Source of the DNA: Patescibacteria group bacterium
GTDB lineage: Bacteria > Patescibacteriota > Gracilibacteria > UBA1369 > PNNO01
Direction of reading: 5' to 3'
DNA length: 9,750 nucleotides
Assembly (NCBI GenBank): GCA_024275695.1
Contig: JAJRYP010000037.1
Location: 1 to 9,750, forward strand
In this document: positions 1-6,543 of the stretch, in pieces
How positions within the stretch are numbered: the stretch's first letter is position 1
Layout of the letters: every line of letters begins with the position of its first letter
The notes under the pieces: model-generated
What the model saw: only the letters and a program-made list of their open reading frames with translations
What the model was told of the DNA's origin: nothing
Databases searched by the model: none
Made by a program: the position numbers and the translations under genes

Positions 1-702
1 CCAACAGAGCCGGCTTTGCGAAACGCACTTCGATACTGCCTTGAGAATTACAAAAAAAATCCGGATGTAACTCGGCATGTGATCGAGCATTTTAAAGAAT
101 CAAAACAAAAAATTGCAGAGTACGGCGCAAAAAAAATTCATGACGGAATGATTGTCTTTACTCATTGTCATTCATCGACTGTTGAAAAAATTCTCCTTGA
201 GGCGCATAAACAAGGCAAAAAATTTACTGTATACAGCACAGAAACAAGACCTAAATTTCAAGGAAGAATAACTTCAAAAGAATTGGCGGAAAAAGGTATT
301 AAAGTTATTCATTTTGTTGACAGCGCCGGAAGAACAATGATGCGAAAAGCAAATTTATTTTTATTTGGATGTGATGCTGTAACTTCGGAAGGAAAAGTGA
401 TTAATAAAATCGGAACCGAAATGCTTGCGGAATGTGCCAAAGACTCACGTATCCCATCTTATTCATGTACAAACTCATGGAAGTTTGCTCCACAAACACT
501 TTACGGATTTGATGAAGAAATTGAAAAACGTGATCCAAAAGAAGTTTGGGACAATCCTCCAAAAGGAATTGAAATATATAATCCGGCCTTCGAAATAGTT
601 GCTCCGGACATTTTTACAGGTGTTATTACCGAACTTGGAATCTATAAATCCGAAACTTTGATTCATGCTGTTGAACAGCAGTACCCTTGGATGTTAAAAT
701 AG
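1..702 (+). CDS. Ribose-1,5-bisphosphate isomerase (eIF-2B/IF-2B family), 5' end outside window
   Basis: The frame is open from base 1, reading P-T-E-P-A-L-R-N-A-L-R, so the TTG at 16 is probably internal. About 233 residues are visible and perhaps 80 N-terminal residues are missing compared with archaeal homologues. The fold belongs to the IF-2B superfamily (eIF2B subunits, methylthioribose-1-P isomerase, ribose-1,5-bisphosphate isomerase). The specific call rests on two motifs: THCHSS with its Cys codon at 166-168, and GCDAVTSEGKVINKIGT with its Asp codon at 373-375. These match the catalytic Cys and Asp of the archaeal isomerase. That enzyme converts ribose-1,5-bisphosphate to ribulose-1,5-bisphosphate in the cytoplasm, between AMP phosphorylase and RuBisCO, in a pathway known from archaea and some CPR bacteria. 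Neither partner gene is in the window. The gene ends in TAG, 27 bp before the next start. A paralogous IF-2B sugar-phosphate isomerase is the main alternative. Confidence 0.82.
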   Translation, partial: PTEPALRNALRYCLENYKKNPDVTRHVIEHFKESKQKIAEYGAKKIHDGMIVFTHCHSSTVEKILLEAHKQGKKFTVYSTETRPKFQGRITSKELAEKGIKVIHFVDSAGRTMMRKANLFLFGCDAVTSEGKVINKIGTEMLAECAKDSRIPSYSCTNSWKFAPQTLYGFDEEIEKRDPKEVWDNPPKGIEIYNPAFEIVAPDIFTGVITELGIYKSETLIHAVEQQYPWMLK

Positions 703-729
703 TTTTGATATCTCCCGAAATTTATACGG

Positions 730-1851
730 ATGAAAAAAACTGTTTTAATTTTGTATGCGAACATGGGAAAAGGGCACATAAGTGCGACCAATGCCACCAA
801 AGAAGCATTGGAACATTTGTATGGAGATAAAATCAATATTGAAATTGTGGATTTCTTTGGTCTGGTTTCGGGAATATTCAGCAAAACGGTAGAAGCGGCC
901 TACGATGGATCCGTGAAATACTTACCGGCTTTTTATAAAACTTTTTTCGATCTTACAGATGCTCCCTGGCCAGTAAAGTTTTTAAATACAATGAATTATC
1001 CGATGCTGAATACGACAATGAAAAGAGTTCTTAAAGAAACAAATCCGGACATTATCATTTCTACTTATCCAATTTGGGACTATGGAATCGCACTTCTATG
1101 GAAAAAAAAGCATCCAAATGCAAAATTCTTAAATATTATCACCGACTCAATTTATATTCATCATGCCTGGCTGGTTGCTGACGCTGATTATCGCATCGTT
1201 CCAAATGAAGATACGGCAAAAGTTTTAATGGATAAAGGTGTTGAATCAAACAAAATCAAAATCCTTGGATTTCCGGTAAATATGGAATTTACAAAACCCG
1301 GGAATAAGGAAAAAACTTTAAAAAAACTTGGTTTAAATCCTAAACTTTTTACAATTCTTCTGTTTGCGACAGTTGGAAATAACCGTCGAAATCTAAAAAT
1401 TTTTGAAAAAATCATATACGAAAAACGTGACTACAATGTAATTTGTATTACCGGAAGAAACGAAACCATAATGCCAAAAATAGAGCATCTAAGAAATGAA
1501 AAAAATGTCGCGATTATGGGCTGGACTCCAAATGTGCCTGAATTAATTAAAGCAAGTGATCTTATTATTACAAAAGCGGGCGGCGCAACAGTGATGGAAT
1601 GTATTGCGGCTCAAAAACCAATGATTATTACGCAAATTATACCGGGACAGGAAGAAGGAAACGCGGAACTGATAAAAAGACACAACCTCGGTATTATTCT
1701 AAAAAAAGGAAACAAAGATATTGAAAGACTCCCTTCAATAATTTGCGATATGCGAAAAAATTACAGTAAATATTTAAAAGGCTTAAAAGAACATAGTAAA
1801 CCCGATGCTGCTATTCGCATTGCAAAGTTTATCGCAAAACTTCTTTATTAA
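730..1851 (+). CDS. MGDG synthase/UgtP-like glycolipid glycosyltransferase (GT28 family)
   Basis: A 373-residue GT-B glycosyltransferase of normal length for processive diacylglycerol glucosyltransferases (UgtP/YpfP) and MGDG synthases. Residues 4-19 (VLILYANMGKGHISAT) match the N-terminal MGDG-synthase domain, whose glycine loop and His (G13-H16) contact the lipid acceptor side. TDSIYIHHAWL at 138-148 corresponds to the family's TD..xHxxW segment. The C-terminal donor-binding half has GWTPNVPELIKASDLIITKA (264-283) followed by GGATVMEC (284-291), the usual UDP-sugar site with Glu290. It probably acts on the inner face of the cytoplasmic membrane and adds sugars from a nucleotide donor to a lipid. 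MurG is a distant relative but fits the N-terminus less well. No Shine-Dalgarno precedes the ATG. The TAA stop overlaps the stop of the convergent gene. Acceptor and sugar cannot be read from the sequence. Confidence 0.83.
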   Translation: MKKTVLILYANMGKGHISATNATKEALEHLYGDKINIEIVDFFGLVSGIFSKTVEAAYDGSVKYLPAFYKTFFDLTDAPWPVKFLNTMNYPMLNTTMKRVLKETNPDIIISTYPIWDYGIALLWKKKHPNAKFLNIITDSIYIHHAWLVADADYRIVPNEDTAKVLMDKGVESNKIKILGFPVNMEFTKPGNKEKTLKKLGLNPKLFTILLFATVGNNRRNLKIFEKIIYEKRDYNVICITGRNETIMPKIEHLRNEKNVAIMGWTPNVPELIKASDLIITKAGGATVMECIAAQKPMIITQIIPGQEEGNAELIKRHNLGIILKKGNKDIERLPSIICDMRKNYSKYLKGLKEHSKPDAAIRIAKFIAKLLY

Positions 1852-3779
1852 ATTGTAACTTCGTAAATGTGTTGAGCATCCAGCAGATACAACCTGTTGC
1901 TTCCCTTATCGAAATACATGTCACGCATATCTCCCAATCCATCAAATACATATTGACCGCTATACACCGCATTCCCCGATGTTGTATCTTTATCAAGAAC
2001 CAAAACTCTGTTTTTCGAAGCTTCAAGAATAAAAATTCTGTTTAGATCAAGTTCCGTATAAATGCTTGTCGGTTTTTCGATAGGATCAAGCGGTGCTTTT
2101 GAAATAGCAAAATCCGTTTGATCTCCTCGATCAAATTTCACAACCGATCCATCAGCTTGAATTACGTAAATAAATCCATCTATTGCGAAATCAACAGGAT
2201 CTGAAATTTCACCGCTCGTTATATAACCTTCCGCATTTGCATATTTATCTCGTCGTTTTGTATACTTCCAAATTTGCTTTCCTTCACTATCAAGAATGTA
2301 CATTCTTCCATTATATGCTTGCACGGAAACCCCTTTATGGAAAGCTCCATCGTCAACATCCATAAACTGAAACTGTCCGTTTGCGTATTGAATAACCTTG
2401 CCGCTCTTTGTTAGAAACAATAATGCGTCATTATCATCATCGTATATGCCTGAAATCACTGTTTCATTGTCATCGATAGTTAACGGATCTTCGATACGAT
2501 CAATAAGTACTTCGTATAAAGCATTGTATTCGTAGGCATACACATGATCTTTGTATGGGATAAGGCCAAGCGCGCTTATGTTTTCTCTTTTTTCGGCCAG
2601 ATTTGCAATAATCCTCGGTTCACTAACATAAGTGATATTATCAAGTTTGGTTTTTTCCTCCTGAATTAATCCGAGAATTTCGTTTGCTTTACTTCTGTGA
2701 TTTCCCGAGTTGAGTACCTCCATAGCCTGTTCCTGAGCTTGAGCAAGTATTTGCGCAGCTGCATCTTTATTGCTCAAACCGCGCAAACTGGCTGTATTAA
2801 TATCCTCTCTAACTTGAACAAGTACTTCATCCAAACGTTCAAGCTCTCTTTTATTAGCTCCACTATTTTTAACAAACCAGATAACTGTTGTAAGGAGCAA
2901 GATAATTATTATTAAAAGAGCAAGAATTTTATCTTTGGTCATTCTTCTTGATGTCATTCCTTTTAATATCTCGTTGAAATAATGTATTGCTTTGGAACCA
3001 ACGCCCTTTACGGCTGTATGAAGCTTATTTGGCTTTGTTCTCTGCCTTCTTGTCTGTGAAAGTTTTTCCTCTTCCAAATATTCGCGAACTCCTTTTCTTT
3101 CCGTATTTGAAAGTTCGCTTAACCCCTCATGGAAAACTATTCCAATGATTCCGATTTTGCTTAAAATTTCCGGCGTAAGAGCATCTTTAAGATCTGCAAG
3201 CGATCCTATAAGATCTTGCGACTTCATTGTTTGAATAAAATCACTTTTTGAAATATATCTAAGTAACCTTGTTGTACTAAATACTACAAAATCTTCCGGT
3301 TCAATCGTTCCACTTGCGATATTGCTAAAAGTTTCATCGTTTTGAGCGGTTGGATCACTTAATCCTTCACTGATAACGCTGCTATAACGCTTTCTTATCA
3401 GATATGCCTCAGCATCCCCCGTTTGAGATAAATGCAGTTCATTACCTACAACAACTCCTACAATTGCATGCAGATTTCCAATAAATTTCGAGACTGTTTC
3501 CGCCTTAAAATTCGCAATAGCGTTGTTAACTTCTTTAAGAGCATCTTCAAAGCGTGTGTATGCGTCTTTTTCAAGATCGGAAAAAAATATTTTTCTGGCC
3601 GAATCAAAAATTGTTTCAGCTATAACTTCCGCATCTGCCGGATTATTTTGAATTTCAACAGTTACAAATAACTGTCAGGCAGCCTCCTCACCTTCTCCCA
3701 AATCGTATGCATAATTTTCCAGAAAACTGGATTCTTCCTTACCAACAAATAAAAATTCAAATTGGTTTCGCAGTTTCAT
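1848..3779 (-). CDS. PP2C-like domain / TM / beta-propeller membrane protein with one in-frame TGA
   Basis: Translation from the ATG at 3779 gives 643 codons, with TGA as codon 35 (3675-3677). An annotation that stops at TGA would show only the part from the ATG at 3227. Residues 1 to about 220 look like a PP2C-type phosphatase domain: GDAEAYLIR matches the family GD-S/A-xAYL strand, followed by IASGTIEPEDFVVFST. The usual metal-binding DGxGG motif is not visible, so the domain may be a pseudophosphatase. A Lys/Arg-rich stretch precedes one TM helix (about 285-303, ILALLIIIILLLTTVIWFV), predicting N-in/C-out. A helical stalk follows (about 309-375), then repeated strands such as VYAYEYNALYEVL, MYILDSEGKQIWKY, FIYVIQADGSVVKF and RIFILEASKNRVLVL, typical of an NHL/SMP-30-like beta-propeller. 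This suggests a sensor across the membrane; the ligand is unknown. The gene ends in TAA and overlaps its convergent neighbour by 4 bp. Confidence 0.72.
3675..3677 (-). other. In-frame TGA codon inside the PP2C-like gene
   Basis: Reading the minus strand from 3779, codons give ...GEGEEAA, then TGA, then QLFVTVEIQNN.... The frame stays open and protein-like on both sides. No ATG, GTG or TTG occurs in this frame between the TGA and the ATG at 3227, so the PP2C region could not be made as a separate protein from a usual start. The base after TGA is C, a context known to terminate poorly (UGAC is the E. coli prfB frameshift context). One change, GGA to TGA, would produce it, and Gly fits before the QLF strand. 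That last point is inference. Confidence 0.85.
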
Positions 3780-3799
3780 ATTTTGGTGGTTTATTCTAC

Positions 3800-3873
3800 C
3801 GGAGACGAGCGTAAAGCGAGTCTCCCGCAAGCGAAATATTTATCGCGAGCGTAGTGTGAGCGGAGCGAACTCC
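3800..3873. repeat. GC-rich block of small inverted repeats in the leader of the PP2C-like gene
   Basis: This 74-bp block is much richer in G+C than its AT-rich surroundings and is built from GAGCG/GCGAG/GCGAA words. Three small dyads are visible: GGAGAC (3801-3806) with GTCTCC (3820-3825); GCGA (3831-3834) with TCGC (3843-3846); and GGAG-CGAA-CTCC (3862-3873), which on the minus strand is GGAG-TTCG-CTCC. It lies in the predicted 5' leader of the minus-strand gene. It resembles a dispersed REP-like intergenic element, but whether it recurs elsewhere in the genome cannot be seen here. Confidence 0.5.
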
Positions 3874-3895
3874 TTACTTTTTAATATTCCTGTCA

Positions 3896-3924
3896 AAGAT
3901 AGCCTAAAACGTTTTTTAGTTCAA
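3896..3924 (-). promoter_or_regulatory. Predicted promoter for the PP2C-like gene
   Basis: On the minus strand, TTGAAC (3924-3919) is followed after exactly 17 bp by TATCTT (3901-3896). The spacer holds a dyad, CTAAAA (3904-3909) and TTTTAG (3914-3919), which could be an operator. The predicted start near 3889 leaves a leader of about 110 nt containing the GC-rich block. The -10 matches the consensus at only 4 of 6 positions. Confidence 0.45.
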
Positions 3925-4056
3925 GGTATAAGAATAAATTTTTGATTCAATAAAAGCGTAGTGGTTTATATCTAGCGTTTTACTTATTTTTTATATCAAA
4001 ATCGGCTACAAGACGGATTTGACGAATTCTAATATTATTTTACACATCACCTATCA

Positions 4057-4090
4057 TCTGCCCTCTTTTAAGAGGGCAGATATATATTTT
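4057..4090 (+). terminator. Strong hairpin with a partial T-tract
   Basis: TCTGCCCTCTT (4057-4067) and AAGAGGGCAGA (4070-4080) are perfect 11-bp complements separated by 2 nt; in RNA the loop would open to about 6 nt. TATATATTTT follows on the plus strand, a modest U-tract. This fits an intrinsic terminator on the plus strand, although no plus-strand gene lies just upstream. It could insulate rpmH from transcription entering from the left, end an unrecognised small RNA, or be a protein-binding dyad. Confidence 0.5.
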
Positions 4091-4117
4091 CTTGAATTTG
4101 TCAAGTCTGAAAACCTT

Positions 4118-4171
4118 GGAGAGATAATATACACGTTGACACCTCTTATGCTATTACAGTATCATCTCTCC
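4118..4171. repeat. Inverted repeat around the rpmH promoter
   Basis: GGAGAGATAATA (4118-4129) and TATCATCTCTCC (4160-4171) are inverted copies matching at 11 of 12 positions, with 30 bp between them. The gap holds the -35 box and the right arm contains the -10 box. The layout suggests an operator pair or an alternative DNA structure at the promoter. Confidence 0.55.
4136..4165 (+). promoter_or_regulatory. Predicted promoter of the rpmH-rnpA-yidC cluster
   Basis: A perfect TTGACA -35 (4136-4141) is followed, after 18 bp, by TATCAT (4160-4165), which matches the -10 consensus at 5 of 6 positions. Transcription would begin near 4172 and leave a leader of about 36 nt before the rpmH ATG. A strong promoter is expected for a ribosomal-protein gene. 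Confidence 0.65.
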
Positions 4172-4207
4172 GCCGGTTCACTGGTTAATAATTTTTGACT
4201 TTTACAT

Positions 4208-4351
4208 ATGCTAGCAAAGCTAAAAAAGAAAAAACGGCTGCGAAAACATGGATTTCTTACACGGATGAGCACTAAAAACGGCAGAAAAGTTCTCAATGCA
4301 AGACGAAAAAAGGGTAGAAAACAATTAACTGTTGAAAAAAAGCTAAAATAG
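4208..4351 (+). CDS. rpmH: Large ribosomal subunit protein bL34
   Basis: A 47-residue, extremely basic protein (MLAKLKKKKRLRKHGF...). The family core is clear: RKHGFLTRMSTKNGRKVLNA at 12-31, then ARRKKGRKQLTV, matching the HGFRxRMxTxxGRxVLxxRRxKGRxxL signature of L34. It is a structural protein of the 50S subunit. The usual N-terminal MKRT(F/Y)QPSK start is replaced by MLAKLKKKK, and a short LTVEKKLK tail is present. An in-frame TGA lies four codons before the ATG, so a longer start is unlikely under the standard code. No Shine-Dalgarno is seen. It is the first gene of the conserved rpmH-rnpA-yidC-jag cluster, 55 bp before rnpA, and ends in TAG. Confidence 0.93.
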   Translation: MLAKLKKKKRLRKHGFLTRMSTKNGRKVLNARRKKGRKQLTVEKKLK

Positions 4352-4406
4352 CAATCACTAACAAAGTGACAACATAGAAAGACAGCTATTAAGCTTAAGC
4401 TAGTGT

Positions 4407-4748
4407 ATGATTTCTAAACTATACAGACTACGAAAATGGCGTGTCCAAAAAATTCTTAATAAAGGAGAGAACAAGAAAGTTGGGCTGTTTATTGTGAAGT
4501 ATCTTCCGAATAAATGTAAATATCACAGGTGGTCGCTGGTGCTGAGCAGAAAATTCGAAAAACTTGCCACGGTTCGTAACAAAAAACGCAGACAAATCTA
4601 TGAAGCTATTAGAAACAACTTATTAAATCAATCAAAAATCGAACAATTTTACGACATAGTACTAATTCCGCATAAACAAATCTTATCTTGCAATTATAAC
4701 AAAATCGTTCAGAATATTAACGATATTCTCACTTCTTTAGCACCTTAA
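4407..4748 (+). CDS. rnpA: Ribonuclease P protein component
   Basis: A 113-residue basic protein of normal family length. It binds RNase P RNA and helps it process the 5' ends of precursor tRNAs. The family signature is visible as VRNKKRR at 56-62 (the RNR motif that contacts the RNA), preceded by RWSLVLSRKFEKLAT (41-55), which corresponds to the FGxxVSKKxGxAV strand-loop. The N-terminal YRLRKWRVQKILNKGE matches the usual RL+xxxdFxxvfkxGk opening, and FYDIVLIPHK near the C-terminus matches the (D)xVxIaRp strand. Position between rpmH and yidC supports the call. A 10-bp palindrome (4392-4401) lies six bases before the ATG, and no Shine-Dalgarno is visible. Its TAA is 4 bp before the yidC start, suggesting coupled translation. 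Confidence 0.92.
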   Translation: MISKLYRLRKWRVQKILNKGENKKVGLFIVKYLPNKCKYHRWSLVLSRKFEKLATVRNKKRRQIYEAIRNNLLNQSKIEQFYDIVLIPHKQILSCNYNKIVQNINDILTSLAP

Positions 4749-4752
4749 ATAA

Positions 4753-5997
4753 ATGAAACGACAACTAATCACATTCGCAATTTTCTTTGTTGCACTTCTG
4801 GTTATTTTCAGAGGATGCAGCGGGAATACAGAGCTGGAGGCCAATCTCGCCGGGAGTGATGTTGGAATAGCAACTCTAAACAGTGAATATAAACAAGATC
4901 AACTCGTATCGGTTAAGATTAAAAACAACACGGACGGGACAATTGTTTTGCCCAGTGAATGTCCGGAAGAACCTTTCGATGTCTTCAGATATCAAAATGG
5001 CAAATTCATAAAATTAACGGCAATTCCGAAAATAGATTGTTCCGCGGTAAGCGATATTGAAATTCAACCGCAAGAAGAACGTATAGTTGAATATCGTTCA
5101 TGGAATTACGCCCTTTTTAACACAATTGGCAGATATAAAATAGGGATCACAATAGAAATTGACGGAGAAGAGAGAACTTTCGAAACTAATGAATTCAGGA
5201 TTACGGAAAAATCATGGTGGGGATACACATGGGGGACATTTTTTTATCAACCTATATATAACGGACTTATTTATATAGTAAGTATAATGCCGGGTCATAA
5301 TCTTGGCATTGCTATTATTCTGCTTACAATCATTTTACGACTTTTACTGTTTATTCCCGCGCAACGCGGCTTGGAATCGCAAAGAAAGTTGCAAGAACTT
5401 CAGCCGCGAATCAAAAAATTGCAAGATAAATATAAAAATAATCAACAAAAAATAGCTCAGGAAACTTTCGCTTTATATAAAGAATATAAGGTAAATCCTT
5501 TTGGAAGTTGTTTACCGCTCGTTATTCAATTACCAATACTTATCGCGCTCTTCTATGTAATTCGTACAGGACTTAACCCGGATAATGTTCACTTACTTTA
5601 CACGTTTCAACAAGGGTTTGATTTATCTTTAATTAATACAAATTTCTTTGGATTACTTGAATTAACTCAGAGAAATATCTTTATATTGCCTCTAATAGTC
5701 GCAGGATTACAATTCTTCCAAATGAAACTTGCAACAGCGCGTAAAAAGAAACAGACCGAGAAGAAGAAGAAAGATGAAAAAGGAAAAGGGGCGGAAATGG
5801 AAATGGCAACTCAAATGATGACATATATCATGCCAATCATGATAGCGCTTTTTACCGCATCAGTACCTTCCGGTGTGGGTCTATATTGGGGAACTTCAAC
5901 AATCTTCGGTATAGGACAACAACTTTATGTGAATAAACGCGTAGGTTCGGGCAATAAGAATAAAAGCAAAGTTCGAGTCATAGAAAAAAATTCATAA
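4753..5997 (+). CDS. yidC: Membrane protein insertase YidC/Oxa1/SpoIIIJ with extra N-terminal beta domain
   Basis: A 414-residue YidC-family insertase that inserts and folds proteins in the cytoplasmic membrane. An N-terminal TM helix (about 5-19) is followed by an external beta-rich domain (about 35-152; strands such as LVSVKIKNNTDGTIVL and GRYKIGITIEI; Cys70 and Cys96 could pair). The core begins at WWGYTWGTFFYQPIYNGLIY (155-174). It contains TIILRLLLFIP with Arg196, the expected positive residue of the hydrophilic groove. The amphipathic hairpin LQPRIKKLQDKYKNNQQKI (216-234), NPFGSCLPLVIQLPILIALF (248-267) and VPSGVGLYW (371-379) follow. A Lys-rich loop (331-346) faces the cytoplasm. Bacillus-type SpoIIIJ lacks a large external domain, and the short domain here looks Ig/BsuPI-like rather than like the large proteobacterial one. 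The start is 4 bp after rnpA. Confidence 0.93.
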   Translation: MKRQLITFAIFFVALLVIFRGCSGNTELEANLAGSDVGIATLNSEYKQDQLVSVKIKNNTDGTIVLPSECPEEPFDVFRYQNGKFIKLTAIPKIDCSAVSDIEIQPQEERIVEYRSWNYALFNTIGRYKIGITIEIDGEERTFETNEFRITEKSWWGYTWGTFFYQPIYNGLIYIVSIMPGHNLGIAIILLTIILRLLLFIPAQRGLESQRKLQELQPRIKKLQDKYKNNQQKIAQETFALYKEYKVNPFGSCLPLVIQLPILIALFYVIRTGLNPDNVHLLYTFQQGFDLSLINTNFFGLLELTQRNIFILPLIVAGLQFFQMKLATARKKKQTEKKKKDEKGKGAEMEMATQMMTYIMPIMIALFTASVPSGVGLYWGTSTIFGIGQQLYVNKRVGSGNKNKSKVRVIEKNS

Positions 5998-5999
5998 TT

Positions 6000-6008
6000 T
6001 GCTATAAT
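6000..6008 (+). promoter_or_regulatory. Extended -10 promoter before jag
   Basis: TGCTATAAT (6000-6008) is a perfect extended -10 element (TGnTATAAT), just after the yidC stop and 50 bp before the jag ATG. No good -35 is present at the expected spacing; the region there is ATAGAAAAAAA. Extended -10 promoters can work without one. It could give jag and the downstream envelope genes transcription independent of rpmH. Confidence 0.5.
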
Positions 6009-6058
6009 TACCGGGCGCAACATTTACGTTAATAATATTCTTAAATATACCCTCTAAA

Positions 6059-6535
6059 ATGGAGATAGATAAATCCCTCAATGAAATCCTCGAAACTCTG
6101 CTTACCAAGGTGGAAGCCCCCTTTGAGGAAATACATATCGAAAAAGAAAAAAGCGGAGATAAAGACTTGTATCGAATCAACATCGAAACAGAGGACCCCA
6201 GCACGCTAATTGGATTTCACGGTGAGAACATCCAGGCTCTTCAACATCTACTTAAAGTTATCGCATGGAAGCAGACGCAAAAAGATTTTAATATCCTTCT
6301 TGATGTTGATAATTACAGAAAAAAACAAGAAGATAATGTGATTAATTTGGCGCAACGAAAAGTCGAAATGGCTCGAAAAACAAAGAAAACCCAGGTTTTG
6401 CCGCCAATGTCGCCTTATTTCAGACGTGTCGTTCATATGTATCTTGCCGAGCAAGATTACAAAGACATTGTAAGCGAAAGTATAGGAGAGGGTGATCACA
6501 GACAAGTAACAATAATTCTTCAAAATCCTTCATAA
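6059..6535 (+). CDS. jag: Jag/KhpB (EloR)-type KH-R3H RNA-binding protein
   Basis: A 158-residue protein with the two RNA-binding modules of Jag/KhpB. A KH domain (about 37-90) carries the GxxG loop as GFHG (52-55) in LIGFHGENIQALQHLL. An R3H domain (about 95-156) has RRVVHMYL, with Arg122 and His126 forming the RxxxH pair, followed by SESIGEGDHRQVTI. The extra N-terminal Jag_N domain of Bacillus and Streptococcus proteins is missing, so this is the short form. KhpB/EloR in Gram-positives binds RNA and controls cell elongation and envelope synthesis. Its place after yidC is the classic spoIIIJ-jag arrangement. It may have its own promoter at 6000-6008. The gene ends in TAA, 8 bp before the next start. 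Confidence 0.92.
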   Translation: MEIDKSLNEILETLLTKVEAPFEEIHIEKEKSGDKDLYRINIETEDPSTLIGFHGENIQALQHLLKVIAWKQTQKDFNILLDVDNYRKKQEDNVINLAQRKVEMARKTKKTQVLPPMSPYFRRVVHMYLAEQDYKDIVSESIGEGDHRQVTIILQNPS

Positions 6536-6543
6536 AACAATCT

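Larger units (their letters stand above)
3780..4207. other. 428-bp divergent intergenic region upstream of rpmH
   Basis: No credible ORF lies here. The region holds, left to right, a GC-rich repeat block (3800-3873), a minus-strand promoter (3896-3924), an AT-rich stretch of about 130 bp where I see nothing specific (3925-4056), a strong hairpin (4057-4080), and an inverted repeat around the rpmH promoter (4118-4171). In many bacteria rpmH borders oriC and dnaA, but I find no convincing DnaA boxes (TTATNCACA) and dnaA is not adjacent. The best near-match is TTTTACACA at 4038-4046. Confidence 0.6.

Noticed and set aside
1829..2915. ORFs at 1829-2026, 2183-2365 and 2697-2915
   Set aside because: They lie in other frames of the PP2C-like gene and show no domain-like sequence.
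3432..3671. Plus-strand ORF of 79 codons
   Set aside because: It is antisense to the PP2C-like coding frame. Once the TGA is read through, that frame explains this region with recognisable family sequence.
3675..3677. Selenocysteine codon at the internal TGA
   Set aside because: No Cys-type redox site is expected in this part of a PP2C-like fold, and I saw no obvious bacterial SECIS-like hairpin just downstream.
3780..4207. Origin of replication beside rpmH
   Set aside because: The position and AT-richness are suggestive, but I find no cluster of DnaA boxes and dnaA is not adjacent; the left neighbour is the PP2C-like gene.
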